Assembly: GCA_022702705.1 (NCBI GenBank)
Contig: CM040426.1
Span: 78,515,877 to 78,579,876, forward strand
Length of the DNA stretch: 64,000 nt
Direction: 5' to 3'
Origin: Papilionanthe hookeriana x Papilionanthe teres
Taxonomy: Eukaryota > Streptophyta > Magnoliopsida > Asparagales > Orchidaceae
Positions 54,501 through 64,000 of this stretch are shown piece by piece. How positions within the stretch are numbered: the first letter of the stretch is position 1; every line of letters starts with the position of its first letter. A model generated the notes under the pieces. The model ran no database searches, was not told where the DNA came from, and was given only the letters and a program-made list of their open reading frames with translations. Made by a program: the position numbers and the translations under genes.

Positions 54501-56216
54501 TCCCCTATACATAGAGATATTATTACTGTTCACACTTCTTCCTGTCTTTATCTCTCTCCCATTCCTTACGTTTTATTCCTTAGCTTGTGATTCATAGACA
54601 AATTAAGATTCAAAAATTAAAAAATAATAAATAATTTATTAAAGTTTCATATTTCTTTCTTTGATTATAAATCATTTATTTAGCATTTAAAATTTTTAGT
54701 GACCTTATGACTAAGGATCTTAGATTCTTTTGATTCCTCTCATCCATGCATTAAGTTGGCCACAAACATGCAAAATAGAAGATTATTAATATCACTAAAT
54801 TCTCTACTAAATTTGAAGTGCCTAATTATTTAGAATCGAATAAGATAACTCCTATCACTAATGGGGTTTACGGCATCGATATATTCAATCTATAATTTAC
54901 TAAAAACAGTTCAAATAGCCATCCTTTAAATATAAAAGATTTCAAATTTAAAAATTTCATAAATCTTTATACCAAATTGGATGAATTGTTTTTTCCTTAA
55001 TAAATGTATTGTGAATGTTTCAACAAGCAAATAGAAACATGTTTGAAAAGACAAGTAAACTGAAGAGAAATATCCGTATGAGAAACCAATTTGACATCTC
55101 CAGCCTTGATTCAATGAACATGGCTGGATTTTCCTCCCTGTTAGCCATTCCCACTTGAATAATAATAATTGCAGTTGTCGCCTTGTAGGTACCATTTAAT
55201 TTTGGATCACTGCAAAGACTATACTGCACCCGTCAATATTTATTTTGGATCACTTTTAACGCTTTTCTCCACGTTGGGATTGACTTTCGTTTCCGGCCGA
55301 AGCCTTCTCTCCTTGGGGCTCTCTGTGGTTTTAAGGAATTGAAATTGAGGGGTAAATAGGAAAGAAAAAAAATTGATTAATTAAAATAAAATTAATCTTT
55401 AGCCGCTTGTTTTGATTGAGTAGAAATTAAGTGTAGAGTTTAATAAATTTATTTTGGTTGGTGAGACATTAATTTTGTATTTCTTGCCAGATTTGGACTT
55501 TTGGACTTATAATGATTATCCAATAATTTATTTTTTTATTATTTTTGTTAGAATTGAATAGGAAATTATAGGAAAATAAGAAGTTTAATTATTGAGTCCG
55601 ATCTTAATTCTAAGACTTTATGTGTCGGATTGAGGCAACTCAATTATTATAAAGAAAAGGTGATTATTATTCCAGCAATTATTGTAATAAATAAAAAATT
55701 AGAAGGAAAATAAAAGAATTATTTGATATTAAAAACTGAGGTTTCATTTTCACACAATTTGATAATTTTGTGCTTAAAAGCTTCAATTCCTATAAAGTTT
55801 TTAATATATTTCATATTGATATTTCCTAAATGAATCGCCTCACGAGTTGATAAGTAACATCGAGATTGGCTCAAGTTTAGCTCATCGAGATCAGCTCATG
55901 AGCCATTTACAAAGTTGGGTCAACATCTGCTTAAGGGCTGGCTTAGTTATAACTCTAATCCAAACTTGAGAGTTCCAAACTGAGAAATGAAAAGTCAGTG
56001 AAGTATTAATACTGAGAAATTTAGCTTTGAATCAGAAAAGATTTATCATCAAGATTATATGATTACACAAATTGTAGTAAAATACTAACACAAATACTAC
56101 TTCATTATTTAGCTTAGAAACAGAGAAGACGACAAACTTGAATGAAGATTATTTATTTGCAGCTCTCTAATTATTCTTAAGAATGTATACCGCTACGCAA
56201 AACATGTATGAAAGAT
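51561..56216. other. Decayed element debris, no confident gene
   Basis: Minus-strand frames at 53481-53269 (lysine-rich, ERSAAKKRKL) and 53091-52801 (acidic, ANKELAMVADSEAMMEGLIE) look like fragments of a transposon-associated gag-like protein but were not assigned. About 53750-54620 has LTR-like traits: a region with AGCCGGCC and CTAGCC words, then pyrimidine-rich CTCTCTCCCC sequence. Minus-strand 55229-55020 is open but unrecognised. Confidence 0.35.
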
Positions 56217-56900
56217 GTTGAAGATTGAATTCAAAATTGTTCTTGAACTTCACTCAAAGAATAAAGCATAAAGAAGAGAAAGACAGAGATGTTGAAATGG
56301 AGTAGTTGGTATTAGGTTTTAACAACCTCTATTACAATTAATGCCCTCTATTTAGAAAAGGTCTAAATTATTGTGAAATTACACTTATATCTTATATCTT
56401 TTATCTTTTGAACTCTAAGCATATACATTGGTGATGCACACAACTTTTCATTTTCCCTTTTTTTTTGATTTAGGGCAATACTTGAGGTAAATATCGAATA
56501 AGTCTTGGATTTCGATCAGCTGAAGAGATCTGGCAAACCAAGATATGCTAGCTCATCACCAAGATGAGATTGTTTGATCTTTTGTATGCACAGATGACAT
56601 ACCTAGCGTGGAGACACACACTCTGTCATCCAATGTGATGAAGTTAGAGTAGGAGGTTACTACAATAAAGAAAATGTGTTCTTCCTTCACCAAGATATTA
56701 TGAATCTATGGGAGAAATCCCAAGTATCCTAGGCTTAGGCCGAGTCCCCGTAGGTTAGGTCAGTTTAGGTTTGGAGGTAGTTCTTGCTTTTGAGGTTGCC
56801 TAGGCTAGTTCCGAGCTATGCTCATGTAAGAGTTATTGTAATAATTTTACATGTTATCGAAATAAAAAGTTTCATCTCATTTTTATTTCCATGCTATTTT
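56217..56900 (-). mobile_element. Minus-strand LTR fragment
   Basis: On the minus strand a TCTAAATAGAGGGC promoter-like box (about 56350) is followed by a leader and the end ATTCAATCTTCAACA at 56217. Part of it (about 56400-56510) recurs at 59900-60010, sharing an ATACATT(G/T)GTGATG and a TTTAGGGCAATACTTGAGG-like segment. Outer limits are uncertain. Confidence 0.45.
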
Positions 56901-57099
56901 TTCTTTTTATTTGATTGCCTTTAGAGACCCGAACGATTGTTTCTGGATATTCCTTTCATATGATACATGGAGTTTCCATTATTCTTATAAAAGGGCGTTT
57001 GATGATGACATATGCACTTTTCATTGTTCCTATGTGATATTCTTTAATGGAGTTTGTGGTAGCTGGTGGTAGCTGGTGGTAGCTGGCTTCTTCGACTCA

Positions 57100-58900
57100 T
57101 CCAAGCTGAATATATATGAGTTCAATCAGTACCAAAGGGCCCACATACTTGGCTCTTTGCCAGTCTCTGGGTTGTCGACAAGGATGAGAGGGTAACCACT
57201 CTCACCAAAAATGAGTTGGTAATTTTCGAGGATCAGTTCCTACTCGGCCTTCGACCCCCATTGTGTAAGGAGTTGTGCACTGTCTTTGGCTTCGACAACG
57301 TCGTTCTGGCACTAACAATTCAAAATTTGATTTCCTCGATAATGATGCTCATGATATTCATGCACTAGGCAGGGATAACTCTACCGGTTAGGATCTTCAA
57401 TCACCTCTTCTTCTTCCAGATGTACCAAAGTGGATTCGCCCTGTTCTCGTCCATGGGCTGATTTCATTTTTGATGGCTCAAGAATAAGATGATTGATTAA
57501 ATGCTTAAATTGTTATTTGCTTCTATAAAGAATGACTATCCATTCAAGATAATTCCTACCCACATCCCACTTCAAAGATTAAGCTGATAACTTTGCTTGA
57601 GATGTAATTCGAGGCGAAGAAGGTTGAGGGGAAGACACTCGTCATCTAGCAGTATCTCACAGTTGCCAACAATTTGTTGTTTCACGACACTTATGATGAG
57701 ATGATTGAGGCTAATAAGAAGGCTTTAAATGCCACTGAGGCTGAACTGGATGTGGTTCATGTTGTTGAGGAGACGTATGAGAAGCCGAACAAGGAGCTAC
57801 TAAGTAAGGATTTTGTCTAGTTGATTTTTCGTTCTACTATGATCTTCCAGAAGAAGGGGGCTAATGAGCTAATCATTATTGAGAGGTCTACATACTAGAG
57901 AAAGATGATACAAGCGCCTCTTCACTTTGCAATTTCTTAGGGAGGCGACGTGACAACCAACGGTGCAGAGTCTAAAAAATTGAGTTGAGTTAGCGTGAGG
58001 AAAGATTGTCGGGCAGTCTCCTAGAAATTATGTTGCTCAACATCCACCCTTTTTTAACTAGGGATTTTCTCCCGAAGAGGTGGGAGATGCCTTTGCGACT
58101 CAGCCATTCTTTGTGGATGGGGATGAACCGTCAGCGGTGGAGTTAGTTGATGTGATGGAGTTGTTAGAATTAGATTGCTTGAAAGTAGAGCATTGAGATA
58201 AGGCGAAGGTCCCTTCGGAGGATGCGTCCCCTCGATAACGTATACATATGGGTGTGACTTTCCCTAAAGGATTTGGATTGAATTGGACTCTTCTACAGAA
58301 GCTTGGGTTGAAAGTGAGGGTGAACAAGGGTGTCTAGTATGTTCTCAGTGATCTCTTCAAAGACTAGAACTCTAGTGAGTCGACCGTTGCTTAGTTTTTC
58401 CTATACTTTGGGTGAGTTGATTGGTTCCCCAAGAATGGCCGAGAATTTCTCATAGATGAATCTTGGTGAGTTATATTGATTGAGCAAATTCCTTCCTGCA
58501 CTTTGCAAGTAGGCTACCAACACCTCGGCGATTTTTTGTCATTATGTCGGACCGGCCTGAAGGAGGGCTGAGGTAGAAAATGCTTGGCGGGTGATGCTCA
58601 CCCTATACCTGGAAGAAGATATTCAGGTTTTAAGAGAGCAAATGACCATGATGAATATGATTGAGAATTTTGAAGCTAAGCTTTCGTTCAACATCACTTA
58701 GAGGGCTACACACTAGAAGATGTTCCGATCTAGGATCAAATTCTATCTTAACCACTTGGTGAATCACAACTTTATTCTCTCCAGATGGTTGAATATGAAA
58801 AGGTTGCTGGAACTAGTGATGGACATCAAGTTGGAAGAAGATAAAGGTGACCAAGGAAATGAAAGAGATCACAATGATGAGGGATCATCAAATATGTGAC
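57100..58900 (+). pseudogene. Decayed retroelement gag-like coding region
   Basis: Short frames in the same strand succeed each other: KNELVIFEDQFLLGLRPPL (57210), FHDTYDEMIEANKKALNATE followed by a coiled-coil-like acidic stretch (57680-57800), SQPFFVDGDEPSAVELVDVM (58100) and KMLELVMDIKLEEDKGDQGN-like text (58800). The composition resembles gag-like proteins of plant gypsy and transposon families with long coiled coils. All frames are interrupted. The assignment is tentative. Confidence 0.4.
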
Positions 58901-59896
58901 TCATGCCTCAACCACCTCTTTCTTTTTTTTTTATCTTTTACCACCAATGAATCAAAAAAATTGTAATGAATAATTTACATATATTAAATGAAATGAGTTT
59001 CAGGCATACATATTGTTCTCTTTTGCTTTTTTGTGAGAAATTATGTTGAGTGTCCCGAATAAATCAGATTCAAGTCATATACTCTGAATAAATAATCTAA
59101 AGTGGCGGACTATTCAAATGCTTGAAAGCACAACAACATTCAGTTTGGCCTAATAACTAAAATTTTGGGAGTAAATGTTTTTCTATTGTTTTTATAATAT
59201 GATGTCCAACACAGGTCTTATACCACCGATGCCACCCGCAATATCTTGGTTAAGGTTTCGTCTTAGACGGGTTGAGCATTTCACCATACATATAAAATAA
59301 ATCTTGTCACTATCTTTGTGAAGGTGACCACTTAGACTTATCTTTATGGTTATTTGTGTGCTACTCAATGTAAGAATTCTTATCGCAAAAGGAGGGAATA
59401 TAGACACCAGGGTTTGACTTGTGTTCCGAGGGTGAAAGCCAGAGGGGTTTCAAGATTCTTGGGCATTGCAGGGTTGATGGTTGTTAAATGAGAGACAATC
59501 GGATAATGTGTTAAGTGAGCCCCTTTCTTGCTGGTCAATCTTCCACTGATCAGGCACATATATAACTCATGGGCCGAGTTCCCTGAGAATGGGACGTACA
59601 CAGACACACACACACGAAGGTGAGAGTTTTGACCGATTGGGGGAGCAAGTTAGATGTTTATGATTTAATGCTTAGGGATGTCATGTCACCAAATTGTTGA
59701 ACTATGAAGAGCCACAATAAATGCGTTGATCTTGCTTTCTTTCTTGGGATTTCTATAAATTATGATGGATCCCTTCCAAACCTATGCCACATACTTAAAA
59801 TTTACATTAAAATCACCATTGTAAGTTTCCAACGATCATTAAATGAAGGGACTAAGGATGATCGTGACGACGGGTTGGATTATCTGACCTGCTAAG
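58901..59896. other. No recognised gene; possible LTR flank
   Basis: No protein similarity recognised. A CACACACACACA run lies near 59603, and short open frames on both strands are not supported. Confidence 0.4.
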
Positions 59897-60300
59897 TTTT
59901 GAACTTCTTTTCGACTCTGAGCCTATACATTTGTGATGTATATAACTCTTTTTTCCCTTATCTTTATTTGGGGACATACATGAGGCATGTCAGATAACTC
60001 TTGGCTTTTGATTGGTTAACATTTGGGCGATTGGCCTCCGATTAGTTAGCCTCTGGTTGGTCGACCTTCAGTTGGCAGGCTTATGGTCGGCTGGCCTTTG
60101 GTTAGTAAGCCTTTGATCGGTTGAGCTTCAATCAGCTTGCCTTTGATCGGTCAACCTCAGGTGTGATTATCCTGGTTCGGAGGGTCTTGCATTCTTTCAT
60201 GAGGCCAATCTTTTGACACGTGTGTTGCTCTAAATAGTTAGATGTATAGAGGATTTGGTCAAGCGCCATTTGGTTGTACAAGCATGAAGATTATTGTTTG
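59897..60300 (-). mobile_element. LTR-like fragment related to 56.4 kb, with 15-bp minisatellite
   Basis: The first 110 bases match 56400-56510 in the same orientation; then a GGCC/GGTCG-rich minisatellite follows, reminiscent of the GGCCAGCC repeats in the LTRs at 17.8-20.0 kb. It could be the other LTR of the element whose interior lies at 57.1-58.9 kb, but the two are not matched over their length. Confidence 0.4.
60011..60160. repeat. Minisatellite, exact 15-bp period, ten units
   Basis: Ten consecutive units of exactly 15 bases, consensus close to RTYGGTYRGCCTTTG, start at 60011 and every 15 bases to 60146. Bases vary between units, but no indel breaks the register, which is unusual for non-coding DNA of this divergence. 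Confidence 0.88.
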
Positions 60301-63137
60301 ACACCGACCAACATTAAATAATGATAGGTGTAGAGGTTAACAATTGACATACAAGAAGTCAAGTTGGACCTTAGAATTCATATATTGATGAATATCTATT
60401 GAGAGACGAGAAGTGGCCGAGATACTAAAAAAAATTGCTCTCCTTCAAAAGAGGAGATTAGTTTACTAGAATAACAAAGAAGTTTGGATGGGCCAAAAAT
60501 AAAGACAATGTGTTTGTATCTCATGTGATAGTGAAAACTCTTATATTTCTAATTACTTAAAAAATCTAGTGTTAAAAAAATGTTATTATGTGGAACTTGA
60601 TTGTGTCAATCAATTATCAATTCAAAGCACTCAATTTCACCAACAAAGATATATGAATTAGTGTTATAACACTAATGTAATATGAATACAGAATTAGCGG
60701 TATCACTCTAATAATATATGGTCCCGAGATGCTGTCTTTGAAAAAAATCTAATTGAAAAAAATCTATGCTGAAACACGAGAGTAGAACTAATATAAAATG
60801 GTTTAAACCAGTATATCAAAGGCTGGGAATGCAATCAGGTGATACATCCTAAATTTGCCTGGCAAAACCATTAGATCATCACAGCTTTCGTCAACCATTG
60901 AGGTCGATGATCAGGTGGCCGCCACCGATAAAATGTTTGAACAACAAGTGAAGGGTTTCATTTTAAAGCTCTCAATGCTATGAATTTATTAGAGTTGATG
61001 AATGATCGTTTTGATATTCGTCATTGGAAATGCTAAAAAAAATCACAATGAAAATTTAGAGCACTAAAAATTGGAGTTTATAATCAATTAACTTATAGTA
61101 TCAAAACTTTAATGACTCCAAAGATAATTCAATGCCACAAATAGTTGACAAAAGAAAATCCACGGAGCACATTCTAGATGGAATAACTTTAACTATTAGT
61201 AATTAAGAGTTGTGGAGGATCACACTTCCTCAAAGTTAGTGAATGTTTCAATACATTATTGATAAAATAAGTTATGATTACCCCAATAAAAAAAAAAACA
61301 AAAAAAACTAAGTAGATAAAGATGTCCGCCTTAAATCTTCGTTTCTTTAATCCAAAGATCATGAATACGGCATGAGCTTAAGCAGTGGGTGGGGTAAATA
61401 TTAAAATTAAAAGATTATATATATATACATAAAGCAAGTACGAGACAAGCATTTATCAGTGTTTAATGCTGCTTACCATTTTATATGTAGGAAGAGCAGC
61501 TGCATGTTGGCTTTAGGACTGGGAAACCTGATTCAATGAGGCTATCTTGTTGAGGCATGAATTAATCCAATAATAATAAGCCCAAGTATAGCTTAAAATA
61601 TGCCAGTGTTCAATGGGGCTCAAACTCTTTGATAGTATTATTCTATTCTTGATTGTGTTTTTAATCTAAGCTTAAGTTCAAACCACTCGATATTTAGGCA
61701 TAATCAAGGATTGTTTTTAATCTCTCCTCTAATCTTTAAGCTTGATTAAGCTTGGATTGATAGTCTTTACTCAAGTATTGACTTTAAGTTGTGTCATGAA
61801 TGTTGCCCATGGTAGCATTGAATAAACCAAATGACATTGGGCGAGCTAATGGTGAGCTAATGGTTCAATGTATAATTAAGTCATTTTATATAACCAATAT
61901 TCATTTAATAGTCATATTAAATCAAATACTTAGTCCGTGAGTTAAAAAAGGACAAAATCTACCATTGGGACATTATGGTAATATTTTTTAGTGAATTTTT
62001 CTCAACGTTGGAGGAGAGTAAACATTTTTACCTAATTTTACTTTTTCATCCATCAAATTATATGATCATCAAACTCATTTTCATATCATTATTTGTGATT
62101 TATTACATAAAGTTTTATATGAATAAATTTTATCAATTTTTATGATTATTTTATTGTTCATCGATCATAGGAAAAAACACAAACATAATCGAATGACGAA
62201 CGAAAAAAAATCATGTCAAAAGTTTAGGCTTACACACATGTTTTACTAACAAATCCCTCTAATATTTAGTTTGATGATTCCCATATTATAGGAGGAGAAA
62301 AATCATTCCTTCAAAACATAAACATAAAATCGATCATTTTAAAACTTTTATCGGATCAAAATCAAACTTTTTAAAATCAAATTGAGATAAACCAGTCCGA
62401 ACTAGAACTCTTCAATATAAATCCACATTAAAGACCAAGAAAATAAACTGTCCAAAATATAAATTACGACTTAATCCAACACTAGAGCACAATAATTCAT
62501 AAACTCGACCAATCACAGAGGGAATAAATCAAATCACCACTGAGAAGATGAAATAGCGTGCCAAATGATTAACTATATTAATAGAAATCTCTCACAAATT
62601 ACAAACAAGCCCTTCCTTCTCCCTCCTTACGGTTGAAGTTAGGGCATTAAAGACCACTAGTTGTCCCCTAGCAAAAGTTATAAGAGAACAGCATGTGGAG
62701 GTCTTCTGATCAGCTGGATTTTTAATACAGCCTTTTAATCTTATTTGCAGCAGTTACATACGAACCTGCCAACAAAAACAAAATTGTGGTCTCGCATTGA
62801 AAGCTGCGTAAAATATTCGATTTTAAAAGCCGCCGGAGACTTAATTTTTAGTTGGAATAGTAAAAGTAATTTGTAGCAGGAAATAGTCATGCACTTATGG
62901 CGTGTAGGACGATGAACAAGATTAGATTAGAAAGTCATTATATTAGAGATAATATATTACATATTATATGATAAAATGGTAGAACATATAATTATTAAAT
63001 AGATATGTAAATAAGGTAATTAGTACAGCAAAATGTGGCTTTATACTGAAATCTTATTCATTGATTTGAATGGGTAAATGCATATAAAAATACCTGTTAT
63101 GGATTAAACTATTGTAGCAGAGACGCTGAAAATATCT
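60301..63137. other. AT-rich stretch, nothing recognised; right end may hold the gene Y 3' UTR
   Basis: No element or gene recognised. A short (TA) run lies near 61415-61428. The sequence just left of the gene Y stop (below 63138) would be its 3' untranslated region. Confidence 0.4.
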
Positions 63138-63154
63138 TCAGTAGTAGAACGAGC
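63138..63154 (-). CDS. Gene Y terminal exon
   Basis: After TTTTCAG, two bases complete Gly, then Ser-Phe-Tyr-Tyr and a TGA. The aromatic tail is in frame with GDWWQ of the preceding exon. Confidence 0.75.
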
Positions 63155-63638
63155 CTGAAAATAAAATAAAAATAAGAAAACGAGCTAAATGAATTAAATA
63201 TAAGCATCGGACAAATTCCCTCATAAAAATACTATTCTTACCTTGCCACCAATCTCCTCTCGTCGCGACATCTGTATTGGCTGAATCATCCTCCTTATCC
63301 GCTTTGCACTGCATATAATTTGAGGCACACACCATAAATGGATATTAATCTGATTTTTTTTATATACTCGAAAAATAAGATTAAAAATTCATTTAATAGA
63401 AGAATGTTAATTAATTTTTCAGCTTCATTTATTAAATAAGTATAGTAATTGTAGCTTACATTAAAATAGGTTGAGGAATTATTGGAGGAGGAAGATTGTG
63501 GAATGAAGTCGTCCCGTCCACCGTAATACACAGAAGAGCTCATAAGACAGGGTTCTTGTAGTTCATAAAGATAGACTGGGTTGCTGTACTTCTTGCCTGA
63601 GCTCTGGTTTTTGCTGGGGCTTCCACGGCTATTTCCTT
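63138..63638 (-). CDS. Gene Y: uncharacterised plant protein, last three exons
   Basis: Exons 63638-63460, 63308-63242 and 63154-63138 join in frame and end in TGA (63140-63138). The encoded C-terminus reads GNSRGSPSKNQSSGKKYSNP, ELQEPCLMSSSVYYGGRDDF, a serine/asparagine run, CKADKEDDSANT, ATRGDWWQG and SFYY. Borders are TTTTTGCAG, AATGTAAGC, TATATGCAG, CAAGGTAAG and TTTTCAG, all canonical. The PCLMSSSVYYGG motif and a tail of the RG-x-WWQG-S-x-YY type recall uncharacterised plant proteins I know only as unnamed. The protein is probably soluble and partly disordered. Upstream exons lie beyond the window. Short exon sizes and phases match gene X. Confidence 0.75.
63242..63308 (-). CDS. Gene Y penultimate exon
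   Basis: A 67-nt exon of 22 codons plus one base, CKADKEDDSANTDVATRGD then WWQ. Phase 0 at its start and phase 1 at its end, as in gene X exon 4. Confidence 0.77.
63460..63638 (-). CDS. Gene Y antepenultimate exon
   Basis: A 179-nt exon starting in phase 1 after TTTTTGCAG and ending in phase 0 at GTAAGC. It contains the conserved-looking PCLMSSSVYYGGRD segment and a serine/asparagine-rich end. The open frame continues left and right past the splice sites but turns into low-complexity AT-rich translation, which supports these borders. Confidence 0.77.
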
Positions 63639-64000
63639 CTGCAAAAACACTATTTTTTTGTAATTTTTTTTTTTTTGCTTTTAAGAAATTTGAAATAGCA
63701 AATTGCATCTGTTTTGTGTAAAATTATAGGGCTGCCCGTAAACTGGGGGGAACAATTGGGTCAGTATAGAAATTAACTAACAAATTCTATTAAATTTATT
63801 TAAAAATTAGTGACTTTATAAAACTTATGCAAATTAAACATAACTTTGACACAATTTTGTCAATAGTTTGTTTGTTAACGGCACAATTTTTTCAACATGA
63901 GCAACATCAAGTGAAAGCAATTGAAATGAGGAATCAAAGGACATCGAAGAGAAGAGATGCATCAAATTTCTACATTGGAATTTGACAAGCACTCTCTATT
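63639..64000 (-). other. Gene Y intron sequence at window edge
   Basis: AT-rich, including a polypyrimidine run on the minus strand just before the exon acceptor. No further exon recognised before the window ends. Confidence 0.5.

Noticed and set aside
55020..55229. Candidate exon on the minus strand with MANREENPAMFIE
   Set aside because: No clear splice sites and no link to genes X or Y.
1..64000. Endogenous pararetrovirus
   Set aside because: No movement-protein or pararetroviral coat motifs were seen; all reverse-transcribing remnants fit copia, Athila-type gypsy or non-autonomous LTR elements.

Overview
This window is nuclear DNA of a flowering plant. The signs are plant-type introns with GT/AG borders, abundant Ty1/copia and Ty3/gypsy (Athila-type) LTR retrotransposons, a tRNA-derived SINE, hAT-type MITEs and an AT-rich background. 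The species cannot be fixed from the sequence. There is no bacterial, plasmid, phage or CRISPR content, and most short open frames are noise or debris of retroelement coding.

Three host gene models are supported, all on the minus strand. (1) A guanylyl cyclase 1 / GUCD1-family gene has three spliced exons (29512-29366, 29291-29167, 16073-15962). Its second intron, about 13.1 kb, holds a non-autonomous LTR element, a full-length but dead copia element, a gag-only gypsy element and a MITE. Its 3' exons were not found. (2) Gene X (about 32.56-48.69 kb, perhaps starting at 49.03 kb) is a chain of five small exons that join in one frame; one intron of about 12.5 kb is filled with nested retroelements. 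(3) Gene Y (63138-63638) is the three 3'-terminal exons of an unrecognised plant protein ending in an aromatic tail. X and Y share intron phases and local motifs at their 3' ends and look like diverged tandem paralogues.

Layout: 0-1.1 kb minus-strand copia integrase remnant; about 3.0-3.3 kb copia LTR end with primer-binding site; 3.5-13.1 kb two diverged head-to-tail copies of a GC-rich non-coding unit of about 4.5 kb; 13-16 kb quiet DNA; 16-29.7 kb the GC1-like gene and its element-packed intron; 32.5-49 kb gene X with its introns (SINE, 41-bp minisatellite, nested copia elements, 40-bp minisatellite, Athila element fused to a copia fragment, solo-like LTR); 49-63 kb decayed element debris including a copia RNase H fragment, a second hAT MITE and a 15-bp minisatellite; 63.1-63.7 kb gene Y.

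The main points are two genes interrupted by introns over 12 kb made of nested elements, a possible undescribed paralogue pair (X/Y), GGCGCC palindrome clusters recurring in LTRs of both copia and gypsy elements, and several tandem arrays of well-kept period. I found no convincing new enzymatic or defence system.
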